From assembly GCA_013398275.1 (NCBI GenBank), contig VZSE01014390.1, forward strand, positions 26,624 through 90,623: DNA of 64,000 bases, written 5' to 3'. The notes beneath the pieces were generated by a model, which was not told the DNA's origin, ran no database searches, and saw only the letters and a list, made by a program, of their open reading frames with translations. Below, in pieces: positions 42,054-54,100 of the stretch. The DNA is from Promerops cafer (lineage: Eukaryota > Chordata > Aves > Passeriformes > Nectariniidae). Each line of letters starts with the position of its first letter. The first letter of the stretch is position 1. Position numbers and translations under genes: made by a program.

Positions 42054-42495
42054 GGCACACCCCAGCAGCCTTTTCCCCCTGCATTCCCAGAGGAGCAGCT
42101 TTCTCCTGCCCTGCATTCCCAGAGGGAGCCCAGGCCCATCCACAGCACCCCTGGAGCTGCAGAGGAAACTCCCCCCTTGGCCAGGACCCTGCTCCAGCAG
42201 AGCCACATCTGCCCCTGCAGGGGGATTGCAGCCCCCATGGGATGGGGCTGTGCCAGCCCCCTGCCCAGCAGGGTGTCAGGGGGGTTCTGACTCTGCCAGG
42301 GGTTTCTGTTTGTACCACTGCATTTGGATTTTTCATTTTCCTAGTCAAGAACTGTTATTCCCACTCCCCCATCTTTGCCTGAGAGCCCCTTAATTTCAAA
42401 ATTACAATAATTGGGAGGGAGGGGGTTGACATTTTCCACTTCAAGGGAGGCTCCTGCCCTCCTGAGCACACTCCTGTCTGTTCAGTCCAAGACAT
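42054..42495 (-). mobile_element. 5' part of an ERV LTR, minus strand, third copy of the 3878 family
   Basis: It is the reverse complement of about 3878-4317. It starts TGTCTTGGACTGAACAGACA at 42495 and stops at the N. Differences from the 3878 copy are few, including TACAATAATTGGG versus TATAATTGGG and CACTGCATTTGG versus CATTGCATTTG. The outer flank is TTCTC; the partner duplication would lie in the missing sequence. Confidence 0.85.
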
Positions 42496-44098
42496 TCTCC
42501 CTCATTAATTCCCCATTTTTGCTGTAGGATCTCCCCTGGATGCAGCAGAGCTCGCTGCTCCTGATTTCTTTGGGAATGTTACAGTGAGGGTGGCAGGTGC
42601 AGCTCTCCTGGGCTCCAAGCATCTCCCAGACAGCTTTTTTATGGATCCAGGAGGGGAATTCGGGGTGTTCCTGAGGAGATTCATTTTGAATTTGCAGTGA
42701 AAGCAGCACTTTTGCTCCACGAGGCAAAATAAATGGAATTTAACACAGAAGTTCTGTTATTTCACAGCAACTGCGATGCAAAGAGAATAAATGTGTCCTG
42801 CTGGAGTCACTCTTCCCAGCAAAACTATTTTCCACGGGTGGAACCGACTGGAGAATAAACGACAGCAAATATTATTTGCAGTGATGGTGAGTGTGAACTT
42901 TTCACTGCTGGTTTTGGTCTGAATAATTGTGAGAAAAGATATTTTAATTAAGAGACTCCAAGCAACTTTTTGGGGTGTTTTTCCTCACTGATGCTGTGGC
43001 TGCTCCCGTTTATGGTTTATGGAACAACAATTTGATATTTTGGGAGCTGGGACTTTGCTGAAAAGCAAAAGTTTGGATCTGAGTTGTTCCGGCTTCCAGG
43101 AGGAAATTCCTCCTGATGAAAATCAGATCCAAATTGGATTCCTGATTGTCTTGAGCAAAATCTCCTCTTTTTTTTTATGTTCCAAGAATTCCTCAGCCTC
43201 TGGGATGTCAGTGATGGGAGAGAGATAGAAAGACTTAATTTTACTCTTCCTTTATTTTTCTTGGTTTTGCCTGTGACACCTCATAAATTATAAAAATGGT
43301 TTCCCTTAATCTGAATATTTAATATATTTTAAATGCTTATTTTTCTCTTTTAATCCTAAGGATTCTTCTTGCCTCCATGACATTTTTTGGTTTTTTAGGG
43401 AATAGCCAAAACCTGCTAATTTCACTTAATTTTGTGGGAACACAATGTTTACCTTCACTAGAGAATTCCATTTCTTCCTTCCTCATCACAAGTTCAGGAT
43501 CGCTCCCATTGAATCTTCCAGATTTATTTCACTTAAAATGAACGGTGTAATTTTTAAAAAATTAAATAATTAATTCCTATTTTGTAGGACACTCTTTCCT
43601 TTTGCTCTTTCATAAAATATTAGCTTGAAAAGCTTAAATTTGTTTAATATCCTGCATGTTAATTAGGAAATGATAATTTTTCCAGGCACAAGCATAAATT
43701 TTAAAAGTGGTGCTGAAGTCCTACCCACAGATAATAAATCCCAGTCATATCACCAATAATTGTGTTATTAAAATTGATGCTTTCAATCACTAATAAAGCA
43801 ATAAATTTGGCACTGGGGCTGAAACAAGAAAAACACTTCCTTCTTATTTTTCAGTTTCATAGGAGATTAATGAAATACCAGCTTTAGGTGCAATAATCCC
43901 ATAAATCAGGCGGGAATCAGGAGGATAGAGGGCAGATTTTGAGGCTCAATAGGAATTTATTTGCTCCCTGGAAAATGGGATTTGGGGTTACCTGAGGTGC
44001 TCGGGAGTGCCTGTGCCCTGCTGAGGGTAAGGACAGGCAGGTGCCAGCTGCAACGTGGTTTCCATGAGAAAATGGAATTTTCTGGAGTTTTTCATGGA
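42496..44098. other. Non-coding stretch, no feature recognised
   Basis: AT-rich towards the right. No gene or repeat is recognised. Confidence 0.45.
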
Positions 44099-44133
44099 AA
44101 TATTTGAATATTTGAATATTTGAATATCTGAAT
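44099..44133. repeat. 8-bp tandem repeat TATTTGAA, about 4 copies
   Basis: Four units, the last with a C change (TATCTGAA), directly upstream of the CR1 at 44140. Confidence 0.85.
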
Positions 44134-44139
44134 TCCAGA

Positions 44140-44552
44140 CGAGGCACCAGGATGAGCAGAGGGATGGAGCAGCTCTGCTGGGAGGAGAGGCTGGCAGAGC
44201 TGGGGTTGTCCAGCCTGGACAGGAGAAGCTTTGGGGTGACCTCGTGGTGGCCTGGAGGAGCTGCAGGAAAGATGGAGAGAGACTTTGGAGAAGGGCTGGA
44301 GGGACAGGACACAGGGAATGGCTTCAAATGGACAGAGAGGAGGTTTAGATGGGATATTGGGAAGGAATTCCTGGCTGGGATGGAATTCCCAGAGCAGCTG
44401 TGGCTGCCCCTGGATCCCTGGCAGTGCCCAAGGCCAGGCTGGATTGGGACTGGAGCACCTGGGACAGTGGAAGGTGTCCCTGGCCATGGCAGGGGTGGGA
44501 TGAGATGATTTGTAAGGTCCCTTCCAAGCCAAACCATTCCATGATCTCTGCT
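44140..44552 (+). mobile_element. CR1 LINE fragment, sense, one of the longest
   Basis: It runs from GGATGGAGCAGCTCTGCTGG and TCCAGCCTGGACAGGAGAAG (end of the ORF2 region) through GACACAGGGAATGGCTTCAA, GGAATTCCCAGAGCAGCTGT and AGGTCCCTTCCAAGCC to the tail AACCATTCCATGATCTC. It is 3'-complete and 5'-truncated. The open frame crossing it is not an intact reverse transcriptase. Confidence 0.93.
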
Positions 44553-45160
44553 AAGAAGAATTCCCTCTTGCCAGGCTCCAGTTTCACCAGCGCTTTCTGA
44601 TGTTCAATCCTCTTTTGGTTTAAGGGTTGTTTAAATGAATAAAACTTGGAAAGAACTGAACCAGAGCTGCGAGTGCTCCCAGTTAAATGGGGAGGTTTAA
44701 ACGCAGTAAACATTCACGGAGCTCCTAAATTCCCCATTCCTTTGTTTCCCATTCCTTTGTCTCCAGGCTTTTCCCGACAGCAATTGTCACGCTGGTAATT
44801 ACAGCACTGCAGATTTTCCAAATGCCCTTTTTTTTGTCCTTTAGCACTCGAGCACAGCCCCCATCGCTTCTCCTTTGGGATGTTATAACAAGAGGAAATT
44901 ATCTGAAAGATTGCTGTGTTTTAAGGCACTTTCTGAAGAGCCTCTAGTTTAAAAAAACCCCATCATTTTGTGGGAATGACAGCTTGATGTTCCATGAATA
45001 TCCCTGCTCCCGTGCCCACCGTGGCAGCCTCGAGCAGTTTATTTAGCACACGTTCCCAAGGATTTTGGATTTTGTAGCCTGCGAGGTCGGGCTCTCTGGT
45101 GGAAGCCAAGCTGGGATGCAGCAGCCTCGTTTTTCCTTGAAATTTGGAAGAGCAAAGTGA
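44553..45160. other. Non-coding stretch, no feature recognised
   Basis: No gene or repeat is recognised. It ends in a T-run (45162-45178) next to the following CR1. Confidence 0.4.
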
Positions 45161-45182
45161 TTTTTTTTTTTTTTTTTCCTCA

Positions 45183-45485
45183 GGGAGTCACAGGATTCTT
45201 TAGGTTGGAAAGGATCTCTGGGATCCCTGAAGTGCCACATCCATGAGGCTCTTAAATCCCTGCAGGGATGGGGACTCCACCACTGCCCTGGGCAGCTGGG
45301 CCAGGGCTGGACAACCCTTTCTGTGGAGAAATTTTCCATAATATCCAACCTCAACCTCCCCTGGCACAACCTGAGGTCGTTTCCTCTTGTCCTGTCGCCA
45401 ATTCCTGGGGAAGAACTGACCCCAACCTCCCTTCAGGTGATTGTAGAGAGAAGTAAATTCCCTTCTGAGCCTCCTTTTCTCTTGG
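45183..45485 (-). mobile_element. CR1 LINE fragment, antisense
   Basis: GGAGTCACAGGATTCTTTAG, GGTTGGAAAGGATCTCTGGG, CTGCAGGGATGGGGACTCCA, GGGCAGCTGGGCCAGGGCTG and CAACCTCCCCTGGCACAACC. It breaks off in GAGCCTCCTTTTCTC, exactly where the minisatellite zone begins. In intact CR1 this word is followed by CAGGCTGAAC. Confidence 0.88.
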
Positions 45486-45500
45486 GATGCAGAGTTTGTG

Positions 45501-46139
45501 CTTCCTTCAGGCTTTTCCAGGTTCCTTGAGGCTTCTTCCAGGTTTCTTCAGGCTTTTCCCAGGCTCCTTGAGGCTTTTCCGGGTTCCTTCAGGTTTTCTG
45601 GGTTCCTTGAGGTTTTCCAGGTTCCTTGAGGCTTTTCCCAGGTTCCTTGAGGCTTCTCCAGGTTCCTTCTTCCAGGTTCCTTCAGGGTTTTCCCAGGTTC
45701 CTTGAGGTCTTCCAGGTTTCTTGAGGCTTTTTACAGGGTCCTTCAGGCTTTTCCAGGTTCCTTGAGGTTTTCTGGGTTCCTTGAGGCTTTTCCAGGGTCC
45801 TTGAGGCTTTTCCAGGTTCCTTGAGGCTTCTTCCAGGTTTCTTCAGGCTTCTTCCCGGTTCCTTCAGGGTTTTCCCAAGTTCCTTGAGGTCTTCCAGGTT
45901 TCTTGAGGCTCTTTACAGGGTCCTTCAGGCTTTTCCAGGTTCCTTGAGGCTTCTTCCAGGTTTCTTCAGGCTTTTCCCAGGCTCCTTGAGGCTTTTCCGG
46001 GTTCCTTGAGGTTTTCCAGGTTCCTAGAGGCTTTTCCCAGGTTCCTTCAGGCTTTTCTGGGTTTCTTCTGTCTTTTCCAGGTTCCTTCTGGCTTTTCCAG
46101 GTTCCTTCAGGCTTTTCCATGTTCCTTCAGGCTTTCAGG
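45501..46139. repeat. 20-bp minisatellite (GGCTTTTCCAGGTTCCTTGA)n, about 31 copies
   Basis: Imperfect copies with small length variation (19-22 bp) and alternation of TTGAGG and TTCAGG. Flanks on both sides share GGGATGCA, so the array may have grown inside a short duplicated segment. Open frames on both strands are artefacts. Confidence 0.95.
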
Positions 46140-47000
46140 TTGGGATGCAAAGGCAGAAGTCTCTGAGAATGAATTATTCAGCATAAACCATGCTCGAGGT
46201 CCATGGCTGCAGAGCTGCTGGCTTGACCCAACTCTCTCAGCAGTTCTTACAAATTATGTGAAAAATCAAACAGAAAGGTGTGATATCTCGGGTTAACCAA
46301 AAGGTTAAAATTAAAAATAAAATTTCCCTTAAGAAATAAATAAGGAAACAGATTCAGAAGAATGGGTTTGGCTGTGTCCATCCCTCAGAGGGAGGTGCCT
46401 GATCCTGCCTGATGTGAAATCTGGGAAAACAAAGGGATCTCATTTGCTGCTTCTGAAAACAAAGCTGTGATTAATTCTAGTGAAGCTACTTAGAAATATT
46501 TGAAAAAAATATGAAAAAAACCCCCAAACCCATCAAACTTCATTGTTGTACTGGGAAAAATGGCATTTTGAGAATGAATGGTCTCATGGATTGATCAAAC
46601 CTTCCTCCACAAGGGACATTCCCAGGGTGGTTGGCCCAGCCCTGAAGATCTCAAATGGGAATTGAAGGATTTAATATTCTGCAAGATTCACTATTTAATG
46701 TTTAATATGTCTTGAAATTGTCTTGTTTGTCATTTAAGAAGATGGAGCATTGTTTTATTTCTCATTTTTTACCCCTTAGGTTGTGCATTGGGAGATAATC
46801 TCTGCTCAGATCGCAGCAGAACAGCTCGGAATGGCTGGGTTGGTGCAATTAAAATCTGTGCTAAATGAACCTCATTAGCAGCTCTCTTAGACTCTTCTCA
46901 TATTTCTCCTTCCTCTTAAAAAGAGGTTAAACTTCCAGCAGATTACATTGGATTATCACGGGTAGAATACTTAAAAAAACTGCTTTGTTCTCTGTAAATT

Positions 47001-47119
47001 CCTTTTCCCTACTTTTTTTCTGGTTATTCAACCACCAGTTCTTTTCCCCACTTTTTTTTTCTGGTTTTTCAACCACCAGTTCTTTTCCCCCACTTTTTTT
47101 TCCCGGTTATTCAACCACC
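47001..47119. repeat. 41-bp tandem repeat, about 3 copies
   Basis: CTTTTCCCCACTTTTTTT followed by CTGGTTATTCAACCACC, with ACCACC at 47031, 47072 and 47114. Confidence 0.88.
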
Positions 47120-48175
47120 CTAAAAATGAGATTTGAACACAAAAGAAAGAAAATTATGCATAAAGCAAGATTTTTGTTCATATAGGACTCACACCCTCTT
47201 GGATTAATTCCTCCTTTGTTAGAACTTGTGTTTCTAAAACATTTCAGGCTCGCAGGTAACTTCTAAAATTTGCTTAAAAGAAGGAGGATTTTATACATTT
47301 ACATTTTTAAAACAAAATCAGTTCCTGGCACAAGTGAAAAGCCAATTTTGTCCAGAATTTCTTGCACATGCAGCATCTAAAATAGCTGCATGAGGATGGA
47401 GCAAAGTTTAAATGCTTTTTTTCCCCCTCTGCTTCTTCACAGTTATATTTTTGAGCTCTCTGCTCTCTCTCTTTCTCTCTCCTGGAAAATTTTTGGGAAA
47501 TGGAGGAGGGTGAAAAGTGATGAATTCCAGGTTGGGAGGGCACTGAGTTAAATCCAGGCAGCGAGTTCTTCCTGAAATATTCTATTTTCCAAACAGATTG
47601 GTTATGGGGTGAGCTCAGGTACTCAGGGGGATTTAGCAGGAGCTAGGGATGCTTGAGAATTCCCAGATACTTCACTCAGGCAGGAATTCTGAGTTTTTAT
47701 TGCATTTCCATGGCTTCCTTCCCTGGAAGGTGTCCACCCCACAGCCTGCGGGAATTATTTATCCTCTGGAATTTGGTCAGAATTCTGCAGCCATTCCCAT
47801 GTTTTTGCCTTAGAGATTCTGTAATTATCCTGAATTAATATCACCCCACTCAGGCACTAATAGCATTAAGCAGCAGATGAAGTACAACCATTAATGGTGA
47901 ACAAGCAAGAGGGGGGAAAAAAGGGATTTATTCAATGTTCAGCATCCCAATTTATCCATTCCTGGATAATTCCCTGCTTCCACAGCCAGCAGAAAGGAAG
48001 GAATCATTTGATTTATTAATATCCTGAGGATCAATCTGTGAACACAAGGTTGAGAGAACAACATAATTACCCTCCATTTGTTGATGCAAGGAGCAGAGTG
48101 GTTTCAATTAGTGCCTGAAATTGGGAAGGAGCTGGAAAGAAATCGGGAGCTTTGCTTGGAGCTGGAATTTGTTCT

Positions 48176-48245
48176 GTGGGATTCTTTTGTGGGATTCTTT
48201 TCCTCCTTTAATGAATCTTTTGTGGGATTCTTTTCCTCCTCTTTT
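48176..48245. repeat. Short tandem repeat of GTGGGATTCTTTT units
   Basis: GTGGGATTC occurs at 48176, 48189 and 48222. The last two are part of a 33-bp unit that also includes TCCTCC and TTTAATGA. Confidence 0.85.
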
Positions 48246-49607
48246 AATGATGATGTGTCAGTGGTTGTGTTGAGCTTAATCAGGAAATTTGAGGAAAAAT
48301 ACAGAGTGGGAACATTTGGATCCCCCAAAAGATATAAACTTTCTATTTTTTTATTTTATTTTATTTTTTTTTTTTTACCTGGATCCCTTCAGGAGAAGGT
48401 TTTGGGCTTTTGAAGGGAGGAAAAAAAACCCCAGCAGTGGCTTGGTCTTGAGCTGAAGGTGCCAAAAAGCAACACTTTGGCAGCAGAAACCTCATGAATT
48501 TCTTCTTTTCTCTGGCCAAAGTGTCCTGTCCGTGCTGATTATCCAGGGAGTGGCTGAGCCAGGCAGGGAGCACTCTGGATCTGCCACATTTCTCCTCTTT
48601 CACTGTGGAGTGCTCAGCTCCTGGAGGGGAAAACTTGGAGCAGAAAGCCAGGAAAGAAACTCCCATTATTTCCTGTGGGTCTTTATTTGCCTTTCAGTGA
48701 TTCTGTTGATAAAAATAAATGGTATTTTTGGGGTTTTCCATTAGGCTTGACATCCACACTTGCCCAATCCCATGCCCATTTTTTTGCCAGGATGTTTTCC
48801 TAATTAAAAGTACTCTCCAGAGGATGGCAGATCCCTGTCTGAGCCCTTTAGGATATCTAAAAAATTCTGAATTTTTGCATTTCGGGCAGGCTGCCTCAGC
48901 CTCTGTACTGTTCATCGTGGAGACTGCGTGGGGGTGCTTTTATTTCCTTTTGTGGTTTATTTCCTTTCCTTGTTTTCCTTGCAGGAGCCAGGAAATTCCA
49001 GCTGCTGAAGTGAAGGAGCAGCTCTGACTCCTTTGAACTGATCAGGACGGGGTAGGAGACAACATCTTCCCAGGTGTGGTTATTTACCAGCCTCATTCCA
49101 GGATTTCTTAGGAAATTTGAAGATTTAGCAAAGCCTTGGCAACGAAAAACAGGATTGAAGCTCATCCAGACTTTTGTATCCCAATATTCCCCAAACTGTG
49201 AGTATTGTTGGTATTTCTAAGTGTTTCTGTCTCTCTGGTTTTTCTCCCCAAAAGAAGGGAGCGCTCCGGGGTTTTCCAGAGCAATTCTCTGATGTGTTTT
49301 CAGCTGATAAAGTTTGATTTTCCTCAGGGGGTTGCAGGTGTGGGGATGAAGGTTGAGCACTGACCCCACTGCAAATCTCTGCATTTACCCAGAGCCACAA
49401 AATCAATTCTGTTGGGTTTTGTAACCCTGCCTTCGTCTAAATGTTGTTAATTACCCTGATTATCTTGTCTTTTGCTGCTTAATTGTTGGTAAGTGAAAGG
49501 CCATTTTATCCTATCTCAGGCTTTCCTAACTCATCTCCAGTGGCTGCAGAGGAGTTCTGAATTATTTTGGGGCAGTTTTTAGGTCAGAGTTTCACGTTGG
49601 AGTAAAG

Positions 49608-49927
49608 AATTCCTTGGAAATGAAGGAAGCTCTGAGGAAGATGGGGAGGAAGCGGAGGGGCAGGACAAGGGGGAAAGGCTTCAAACTGGCAGGAAGGAAA
49701 TTCAGGGTAAATATGGAAGGAATTCCTCCCTGGGAGGGTGGGCAGGGATGGGATGGGATTCCCAGAGCAGCTGGGGCTGCCCCTGGATCCCTGGCAGTGC
49801 CCAAGGCCAGGCTGGACATTGGGCTGGGAGCACCTGGGACAGTGGGAGGTGTCCCTGCCATGGCAGGGGTGGGATGAAATGATTTTTAATCCCTTCCAAC
49901 CCAAATAATTCCGTGATTCCACGATCC
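49608..49927 (+). mobile_element. CR1 LINE 3' portion, sense, 3'-complete
   Basis: GGAAGCTCTGAGGAAGATGG, GGACAAGGGGGAAAGGCTTC, GGAATTCCTCCCTGGGAGGG, GCTGCCCCTGGATCCCTGGC and the tail ATTCCGTGATTCCACGATCC. The sequence after the tail is shared with 37060-37217. Confidence 0.93.
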
Positions 49928-50090
49928 TTTTAACATGCAAAAAACCCACCCCAAACCCCCTAAATCCCTCCAATCTTCATTGTTCAGTGCCCATTTAGAC
50001 AGCACTGATCACTCTGTGATCTGGAAACACAGGTCTTTAGTAAAGGCCCTAAATCCAAGAATAATTTATAATCAACTTTCTTCTGGCAGA
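49928..50090 (+). repeat. Composite-repeat flank, second copy (see 37060-37217)
   Basis: TTTTAACATGCAAAAAACCC, CTCCAATCTTCATTGTTCAG, ACTCTGTGATCTGGAAA and CAGGTCTTTAGTAAAGGCCC are shared with the reverse complement of 37060-37217. Similarity weakens after about 50050. Confidence 0.75.
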
Positions 50091-50264
50091 AGCCTTCCTA
50101 CAACACGCAGAGCAATAATTTTCCTTAATCCCATATTGGAAGGGCTTCCTGCCTTTGGGATTTCTCCTGCGGGACAGCACTCTTCCTCTTGAAAAAGCTG
50201 ATTTTGTTGAATTTTTTTTCCTGTAGCCTGATCAAAACAACTTTTCGACGTTTTCTTGCTGCAT

Positions 50265-50470
50265 TAACAGGCTGAAATTGCTACTAAAAGTATCAGCCAA
50301 TTAGCAACTCTTTAATCTCCTGCATTGTTTGTCACCACGGTGTGACAAAGTGACAGCCTGCCACGCTAATTAGCTGCCTTCTGCGAGGGGAAAATTGCTC
50401 TTGTTTGACAAATAATTCCAGTTAAAGAAGGGCGAGGAAGTCTGAAAACAAAGTTATTCATGCAAAGACA
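50265..50470. other. Candidate conserved non-coding block, unproven
   Basis: Repeat-free, with homeodomain words CCAATTAGCAAC and GCTAATTAGCTGCC, SOX-like GCATTGTTTG and GACAAAG, and an inverted pair TGTCAC-CACGGT-GTGACA (50330-50347) resembling opposed T-box half-sites. The clustering is enhancer-like; constraint cannot be judged from one sequence. Confidence 0.25.
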
Positions 50471-51046
50471 CATCAGAGAGCACCCAGGGGCTCAGGTAAT
50501 TGGTGAGGGGAGGGAGGACCTCTCACCTTCCTGTAATAAATCAGAAAATTATTGAGTGGAAGGGATGAGGTGAATTTTAGCAGCTTGAAATGAGCGCAGG
50601 GTTCAAAGGGTTGTTTCAGGAACTTCACTCCATGCTGGGGAAAGTTGGTTTCTAGAGGTTGTTGGTGTTTATTCAGCTTGAAAAGCATCTAAGCTGCTCC
50701 TGACCTGCCTTGTGAGCCTGTTAAAGGTGACTTTTCACCTCGAAATTCAGTGTTCTCATGGAAAACCCCAGGGCTGGAAAGAAGAAAGATTCAGGAGAAT
50801 CAAAAAGACAGAAGGGAGCTGCAGAGCTTCCCTCCAAAAATGGTTTTTAAAGCTTCAGATGAGCCTAAATCAGTTTGTGTCCATGAGAAAACTGCTTTGG
50901 ATCTGGTCACAGCCTGAATGAGGAATCCTTGGAGCATTTAAGTTCAAGGAGCTGAGCAAAAACATTCAACAGAAATCAGAAAACAAATCATGATTTTTGT
51001 TGTTTGTATGGCAATCAAATTGCTTTTGTCATCCTTTTTCTTTTCT

Positions 51047-51056
<10 letters not shown>

Positions 51057-51079
<23 letters not shown>

Positions 51080-51165
51080 TTTTTGAGATAAAATGCTATT
51101 CAATGAAGTTTGGAGTTTCCAGCTTTTTTTCAAACCTGAACTCCCTGCAAAAAAAAAAAAAAAAA
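51057..51165. repeat. T28 and A17 homopolymers 64 bp apart
   Basis: A pyrimidine-rich lead ends in T28 (51057-51084). A17 lies at 51149-51165. They are complementary and could pair, but each may simply be a homopolymer. Confidence 0.88.
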
Positions 51166-54100
51166 TTAGAAATGAATTGAGAAGAAAATAATCCCTAAAC
51201 ATCTGCAAAGCTGATTCAGTGATTCTCAGATTTTAGGTGCTGAAATTTGAACTAAAAAAGGGGCAAATAAAATAATTCTGAGTTGGGTAAAAGAGGAGGA
51301 GTTTGTTTTTCTGGATGGAGCTCCTGGAAAGATTTGGGAAAAGCAGGAAGGCATTCCCAGAAGAGCAACAAGCATGATGAAAGGACTAAAGGGATTGATG
51401 ACTCGATGGGTGAAGAATTATTAAGGGAGCTAATTCTGAATGGCTTGCCCACGTGAATGATGGATCCCAAACATTCCAGGAGCTTTCCTGAGTCAGTGAT
51501 GGATTGGGTGGAATGAAGGAAGAGGATGAAAAGAATGATGATCTGCTGGGGTAGCAGGAGCAGTGATTTTGGATGAGATCAGCAGGATGGGAGCAGCATC
51601 TCCTCTCTGGCAGCTGATGCTCACAAAAAAAAAAAACAGGGCAAAGAATTCTCCGTTGGATAATTCAGGATTTATCTGTCTGAGGAGAGGAGTTTGGAGG
51701 TTTAAGTCTGTGGGTGGGAAGGTGGAGAATAATTAGGACAAAAGTAACTTTTATAAAAGGTTTGATCATTTGTATGGCTGCAGGATCCTTGGTTAATTCA
51801 CCACATCTGCCTGGGAATTTTAGGGCTTTGGTGTCCAGCTCTGACAGATGGGGGATGGCAGCTGCTGGAAATTTGCTGTGAAACATTCCAGGACACGCAG
51901 CACTGCCAGGGAAACCACAGCCCGTTTGGGATTTGCACCAGAATGCGTTTTGGGTGCCAACATTTCAGTTTCTCACTGAATTGTGACATTTGGATCCGTA
52001 CAAGTCAACACCAAAACTCCCAGGGACACCACTGAGGGCTGTATTTCCCTGAAAAATCGTGGGAATCTGCCCGAGTGGGAACTGAATAGAGACCCAAGAG
52101 GGAGCTCAAGGATTTTTCCCTGCCAGCTGTGAGAATTTGGTGTTGGTGAAGGTGTTGGGCACAAGTGTCCTTGAGCTCAGAGACAAAACCTCTGATGTCT
52201 TTATGACTTTTTAATTATTTAATGAGTTCTGCTGCAGTTCTCACCCTCTTTCCTGATGAGCCCTGTAGGGTCAAGGCCTCCTGGAGAAATACCTAGAGAT
52301 GCTGGAATTTCATCCAGTGGCAAACCCAAACCCTGTTAATTGGATTAATTCCTGGAAGAATCCACAACCACCTCCACTTTTAGCTGGAGCCACACTCAAA
52401 CGAAATTATTTTCTTTCCTATTTTCCTTTCCCCGCGGGCGATCTGCGAGTGCATAATGTGAAATATCAGCAGGAACTGCTCCTCAGAGTTATCCAGGATT
52501 CTCTTCCAGCTTCTGCTCCCAATTTTCAGTCAATCACAGACCATAATAGGCTATTTGTCACCACGGATATCTGTATACATAAAAGATAAGTAGGTGCTGA
52601 ATATCTGCTTTTACCAATGTTCCCAGCACTGCCAGTGATATATTATTTTCTTTTATCTCCTCTGTGTATCTCTGTAGCAGGGGAGTGTCACTGGGTGTAT
52701 CCCAGTGAAACAGGATGGGTTTTAATCAACTGCTGGGAAAATGAGATATTACACGAGGATGAGAATGGCTGCTTGATAAAAACACCTCTTTAAAAGTAAA
52801 ATTCTGCAGCGTTCTGGGGTTTGGCGCCCGTGTCAAGCGCTGCATAAAAATGACATTAAAAAAAAATAATCGAGCTTGAGGTATTTTTCTCAGGGTAGAA
52901 AAAGCAGGATCCATTCCAGCCAAAAAGAGGCTTCTTGGGACATCCAAGGTGAAAATAGGAATGAATTCTCTAAAAGTGCTGGAAGTTAAAAAGGTGTAAA
53001 ATGAGTGTGAGAAAAACCTGTGTGCTGATGCTTAAGAAAATGATGTTTTACCAAAGAAAAGCTCTTTGTAAAAGCTCTGTTTGAAGGAAATATTTTTCCT
53101 TCCATTCTCCTTAAGGAATCTGCTCTGGAGCTGGAAGGCTTCTGGTGCTCTGTACAAAAAACTACCCCCAAATCTAAATAATGATGATTTTTTATTAGCA
53201 TTTGGGGTTCAAAAGAAATGGGTGAATTCAGGAATGGAGCCGTTTTCAAGGTGTCTTTCCTGAATCCATGAAAATCTCTTTCCTTTAGGCTTTTGGAGGA
53301 ACCACTGGTAAAATTAGTCTGTTGCTACCAAAGGTAATAAGCAGATTTTCTTGTGTTTTTTGAGCATTCAGGAAAAGCCATGAGTGTACTCCAGGCTTAA
53401 TTTGTGTTCTGAATTCACCCCAACACCAAGGCAACTTCCCCAGCTCCAGGGAAAACAAGTGTTGATCCCTTCAGCTGGGTCCGAGCTGGAGTTGTGCTCC
53501 TTATTCCCCGTTTGTGCAAGGAGAAGAGGTCCCAGCTTGACAAAGGAGCAGGGCAGAGGCTCAGGGAGGGCTCTCCCGGTGGAATTTGGCTCGGGACATT
53601 TCTCTGGAATTCTCCAGGAGAGCTGTCAACTCCACTTCCCCCCGGTGCAGTGAGAGGGACAAAAGCTTGGGGATATAATGTTGGATTTTGTTTGCCTTCC
53701 TGAGAGGCTCCAGGTGGTTCTGTTGGCTCCTGATAAGTTTGGGCTGGGTGAGCCCAAAATCCTGGCTTTGGATCCAGAAGGATGAGCTGCTTTTCCTAAC
53801 AATAATGAACATTTTGCACACAGGGATGCTGAAAATGCTGTTTTGGAGGTGAGGATTCCAGCTTAAAGAGCCTCTGCAGCCCAGGTTAAATTCAAGGAAA
53901 TGAGTTTCTGGTTCAGGCCTAGTTTAAAATTCAGCATTTGGTCTGCACAACTTGTTAAATGATGAAGATTTTTTCATACCCAGATGTTTTTAACAATATC
54001 TCTGAGCTGTTTTGCTCTTCTTTCCAGTACTTCCAGGTGAATCCTGGCTGTAGGAGGAAACTTTTCCTTTTTAATTAAATCACTGAGATCATAACTGAGG

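Larger units (their letters stand above)
46140..49607. other. Non-coding stretch with two small tandem repeats
   Basis: Apart from the repeats at 47001-47119 and 48176-48245, a TC-rich run near 47460-47482 and a T run at 48364-48376, no feature is recognised. Confidence 0.45.

Noticed and set aside
45743..46120. 125-codon minus-strand frame with repeating residues
   Set aside because: Produced by the 20-bp minisatellite; frame is lost where unit length varies.
51350..51560. Old sense-strand CR1 remnant
   Set aside because: Only weak similarity (GAGCAACAAGCATGATGAAA) to the CR1 ORF2 end; not enough to annotate.
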